The position numbers and the translations under genes are program-made. 64,000 bases of DNA, from positions 992,001-1,056,000 of the forward strand of contig JACKJB010000001.1 in assembly GCA_020638155.1 (NCBI GenBank), written 5' to 3'. This document shows positions 61,736 to 64,000 of the stretch, piece by piece; the stretch's first letter is position 1; the number at the start of each line of letters is the position of its first letter. Below the pieces are notes generated by a model, which worked only from the letters and a program-made list of their open reading frames with translations, was not told the DNA's origin and did no database searches. The stretch is from Rhodospirillales bacterium. Its GTDB lineage: Bacteria; Pseudomonadota; Alphaproteobacteria; Micavibrionales; Micavibrionaceae.

Positions 61736-61968
61736 TGACTAGCAGCCACTCTACAAATTTTTCCACACCGCTTAATTATTAACGACTTCGCGCCGCATGA
61801 CAACAGAACCAGGACCACTATCGCATTAATTTTGTAAGATATCGTTAACATAAAGGGATGATGTATCAATATGTTATGGGTAATTTTCTCCCGATCTACC
61901 CAATGGGACAGAGAATCAATATACTTTGATAACGCAGTCCCGTTTTCCCTTTTGCAAAGAGAGTTCTT

Positions 61969-63384
61969 ATGCCCACCGGATACCTCTATTCCCCAAAATG
62001 TTTTCTCAGCCGCAAACGCAAGCGCGATATCGTGCTGGAGCCTGTTACAACACAAAGCTTCACTAAATGGCTGGGAAAGCAGGGCAAGGCGCTTCAGGCA
62101 CAGATTAAGGATTCCGGCTTTTGCGGGCAGCAGGGACAAATTTTCCTGATCCCCGGCAAGGATCACGTCACCGCCAAAGCCGCAATCGGTGTTTCCGACC
62201 CGGTTGGACTTTATGACCTGGCGACGATCGCGGACAAACTCTGCAACCTGCTGTCAGACAAAACGATTGAAAGCGTCAGCTTTTCTCTATCGGTGAAGAG
62301 CGGCGCAGAACAGGCCTGTATCGGTTGGGGACTGGCGTGTCAAAAGTTCGAAACATACAAAACCGCTAACAAACCGACGCCCAGTCTTGTTATGCCTGAC
62401 GGGGTCGATAAAAAGCGGATACAGGCAACGATTGAGGCGCTGAGCCTCATCAGGGACCTGATTAACACCCCCGCCAACGCCCTTGGCCCGGCGGAGCTGG
62501 AGAAAGCCGTGCGCGAGATTTCGAATATCCATGAAGCCACCGTCAAAGTGACAGGTGACAAGGTATTGGAAAAGGAATTCCCCCTAATCTTTGCCGTCGG
62601 CGATTCCAGTCCGCGTCGTCCGCGGCTCATCGACCTGAAATGGGGAAATGCCCGCCACCCCAAAATAACCCTGGTTGGCAAAGGCGTGTGCTTTGACACG
62701 GGTGGTCTAGACCTCAAGCCTTCACAATATATGGCGCTGATGAAAAAGGATATGGGGGGCGCCGCCCATGCGCTTGGCCTTGCACATATGATTATGTCGC
62801 TAAAACTGCCGGTCAGGCTGCGGCTGCTAATCCCCGCCGTCGAGAATTCCGTTTCCGGCGTTGCCTTCCGCCCCGGCGATGTTTTCACCAGCCGCAAAGG
62901 GTTAAAGGTTGAGAACACCAACACGGATGCCGAAGGCAGGCTGATTCTTGCCGATGCACTGACTTACGCCTGCGAGGAAAAACCCGCCCTCGTCATGGAT
63001 TTTGCGACCCTGACCGGGTCCGCGCGGGCGGCGCTGGGCGCAGCCATCCCGGCGATGTTCTCGAATGTCGATACCATCGCCGATGACTTAAAGAAACTGT
63101 CCTTTAAAGTCGATGATCCTGTATGGCCCATGCCGCTTTGGGAGCCTTATAAGAAGCTGATCGAAAGTAATGTGGGTGATCTGGTCAACAGCGCAGCGAC
63201 CCCCGGCGACCTGATCTACAGCGCCCTGTTTTTACAAAGCTTCCTGCTGCATGATACAAGCTGGGTGCATCTTGATATTTTTGCCTGGGAAAACAGCGGG
63301 AAGCCGGGCCGCCCTAAAGGCGGCGCAGATACCGGCATGCGCGCCGCTCTTGCCCTGATTGAGAAAAAATACGGAAAGAAATAA
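61969..63384 (+). CDS. M17-family leucyl aminopeptidase
   Basis: The 471-residue two-metal aminopeptidase has a diverged N-terminal domain and the conserved catalytic part: LVGKGVCFDTGGLDLKPS with the metal-binding Lys/Asp, MKKDMGGAAHALGLA, and the signature NTDAEGRLILADAL with Asp, Glu and the catalytic Arg. A GAGAG-type ribosome site precedes the ATG. The 233-bp gap 61736-61968 is AT-rich and shows no gene. Confidence 0.94.
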   Translation: MPTGYLYSPKCFLSRKRKRDIVLEPVTTQSFTKWLGKQGKALQAQIKDSGFCGQQGQIFLIPGKDHVTAKAAIGVSDPVGLYDLATIADKLCNLLSDKTIESVSFSLSVKSGAEQACIGWGLACQKFETYKTANKPTPSLVMPDGVDKKRIQATIEALSLIRDLINTPANALGPAELEKAVREISNIHEATVKVTGDKVLEKEFPLIFAVGDSSPRRPRLIDLKWGNARHPKITLVGKGVCFDTGGLDLKPSQYMALMKKDMGGAAHALGLAHMIMSLKLPVRLRLLIPAVENSVSGVAFRPGDVFTSRKGLKVENTNTDAEGRLILADALTYACEEKPALVMDFATLTGSARAALGAAIPAMFSNVDTIADDLKKLSFKVDDPVWPMPLWEPYKKLIESNVGDLVNSAATPGDLIYSALFLQSFLLHDTSWVHLDIFAWENSGKPGRPKGGADTGMRAALALIEKKYGKK

Positions 63385-63390
63385 CGAGAC

Positions 63391-63999
63391 TCAGGCGATT
63401 TTCTTCAGCTCGGTCATAAACACGCCCATCTTGCCCATCAGGTCTTCAACCTTGACTGTCACATGCTCGGAAAGTTGTGAAGTGACCTGCATAACCTGGC
63501 CGGATGCTTCGTCAACCTGATTAATGCTGGCGCTGACATCCTTCACATTGCTGGCCATGCCCATTGTCCCCGCAGAGGCTTTCTCGGCATTGCTGGCAAT
63601 TTCCTGGGATGCCGCGCTTTGTTCTTCAATCGCCGCTGCGACAACCGTGGCCGCCGCGTTAATTTCCTCGATCGTCTCACCGATCCCGGCAAAGGCCTGT
63701 ACGGCCTGTTCCGTCACGCGCTGGATATCGCCGATATTACGGCTAATTTCCTCCGTAGCTTCCGCTGTTTGTGTTGCAAGATCCTTGACCTCGGAAGCAA
63801 CGACGGCAAACCCTTTACCGGCATCGCCCGCGCGGGCGGCTTCAATCGTCGCGTTCAGGGCAAGCAGGTTTGTCTGTTCGGCGATTTCCTCGATCATCTG
63901 GCTGACTTCGCCGATGCGGGCCGCCATTTCCGTCATTTGTTCCATCGTCTGACGGGCTTTTTCAGACTCTTCCACCGCGCGCCCGGCCACTTGTGAGGT
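63391..63999 (-). CDS. Methyl-accepting chemotaxis protein, C-terminal part
   Basis: At least 202 residues, open at the window edge. The chemoreceptor hairpin tip is present: IGEVSQMIEEIAEQTNLLALNATIEAARAGDAGKGFAVVASEVKDLA (read in parts), with EIA-E-TNLLALNA the CheA/CheW-contacting region. Long heptads follow, and no C-terminal CheR-binding pentapeptide is seen. The sensing domain and membrane helices lie outside the window. Confidence 0.95.
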   Translation of the reverse strand, partial: TSQVAGRAVEESEKARQTMEQMTEMAARIGEVSQMIEEIAEQTNLLALNATIEAARAGDAGKGFAVVASEVKDLATQTAEATEEISRNIGDIQRVTEQAVQAFAGIGETIEEINAAATVVAAAIEEQSAASQEIASNAEKASAGTMGMASNVKDVSASINQVDEASGQVMQVTSQLSEHVTVKVEDLMGKMGVFMTELKKIA

Positions 64000-64000
64000 T

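Overview
The window is chromosomal DNA from an alphaproteobacterium, dense with housekeeping genes. Signs of the class are a regulator-sufB-C-D-S-T-A Suf operon, a fabA-fabB-fabI set, a DUF1491 gene beside a Fur-family gene, a thiol-type intracellular PHB depolymerase and a DusA-type dihydrouridine synthase. Several genes look like deep-branching members (divergent Tgt, CbiB-like protein, a 322-aa protein of unknown family upstream of fabA), so an uncultured or Micavibrio-like lineage is possible. The sequence alone does not settle the genus.

Layout. 1-8.9 kb: nusA(end)-infB-rbfA-orf-truB-rpsO, a small reverse block (two envelope proteins, gpmA, a membrane protein), then pnp. 9-12.6 kb: small envelope proteins, a SET-domain protein, a glycerophosphodiesterase and a PAP2-type phosphotransferase. 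12.6-17.3 kb: fabI, fabB and fabA on the reverse strand, with a 368-bp repeat-bounded element carrying a broken GIY-YIG nuclease gene between fabB and fabA, then two further reverse genes. 17.3-25 kb: dusA and the Suf iron-sulfur operon, which holds a small membrane gene and about 390 bp of packed palindromic repeats between sufB and sufC. 25-31.4 kb: two tandem membrane/spermidine-synthase fusions, a small orphan and two tandem ankyrin-like paralogues. 31.4-41.1 kb: prfC, a repeat-flanked GxxExxY gene with an internal deletion, DUF1491, fur, a PAS histidine kinase, upp, a degenerate GGDEF protein, a Tgt lacking its zinc cysteines, rpmB and a CbiB-like protein. 41.3-44.5 kb: phaZ, patatin and a DUF45 metallopeptidase. 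44.5-49.5 kb: three giant prepilin-like proteins with tail-fibre-like modules, on AT-richer DNA. 49.6-54.7 kb: ruvX and gatC-gatA-two secreted paralogues-gatB. 54.7-64 kb: DUF4177, membrane and double-TerD genes, tRNA-Ser(GCU) with a linked GIY-YIG gene, phnA, an acetylpolyamine amidohydrolase-type deacetylase, a GNAT, recN, an M17 aminopeptidase and the end of a chemoreceptor.

Two themes stand out. (1) Three tiny nuclease-like genes (GIY-YIG pseudogene, GxxExxY, tRNA-linked GIY-YIG) each sit among inverted or palindromic repeats, and solo copies of the same repeat family lie in other intergenic gaps. This resembles a REPIN-like system in which a GIY-YIG or GxxExxY gene takes the place of the usual REP-associated transposase. 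(2) The three-gene prepilin/adhesin cluster joins a type IV pilin N-terminus to a shared globular module, tail-fibre-like repeats and, in one case, a very large cysteine-rich tail. It is the best candidate here for an undescribed surface system.
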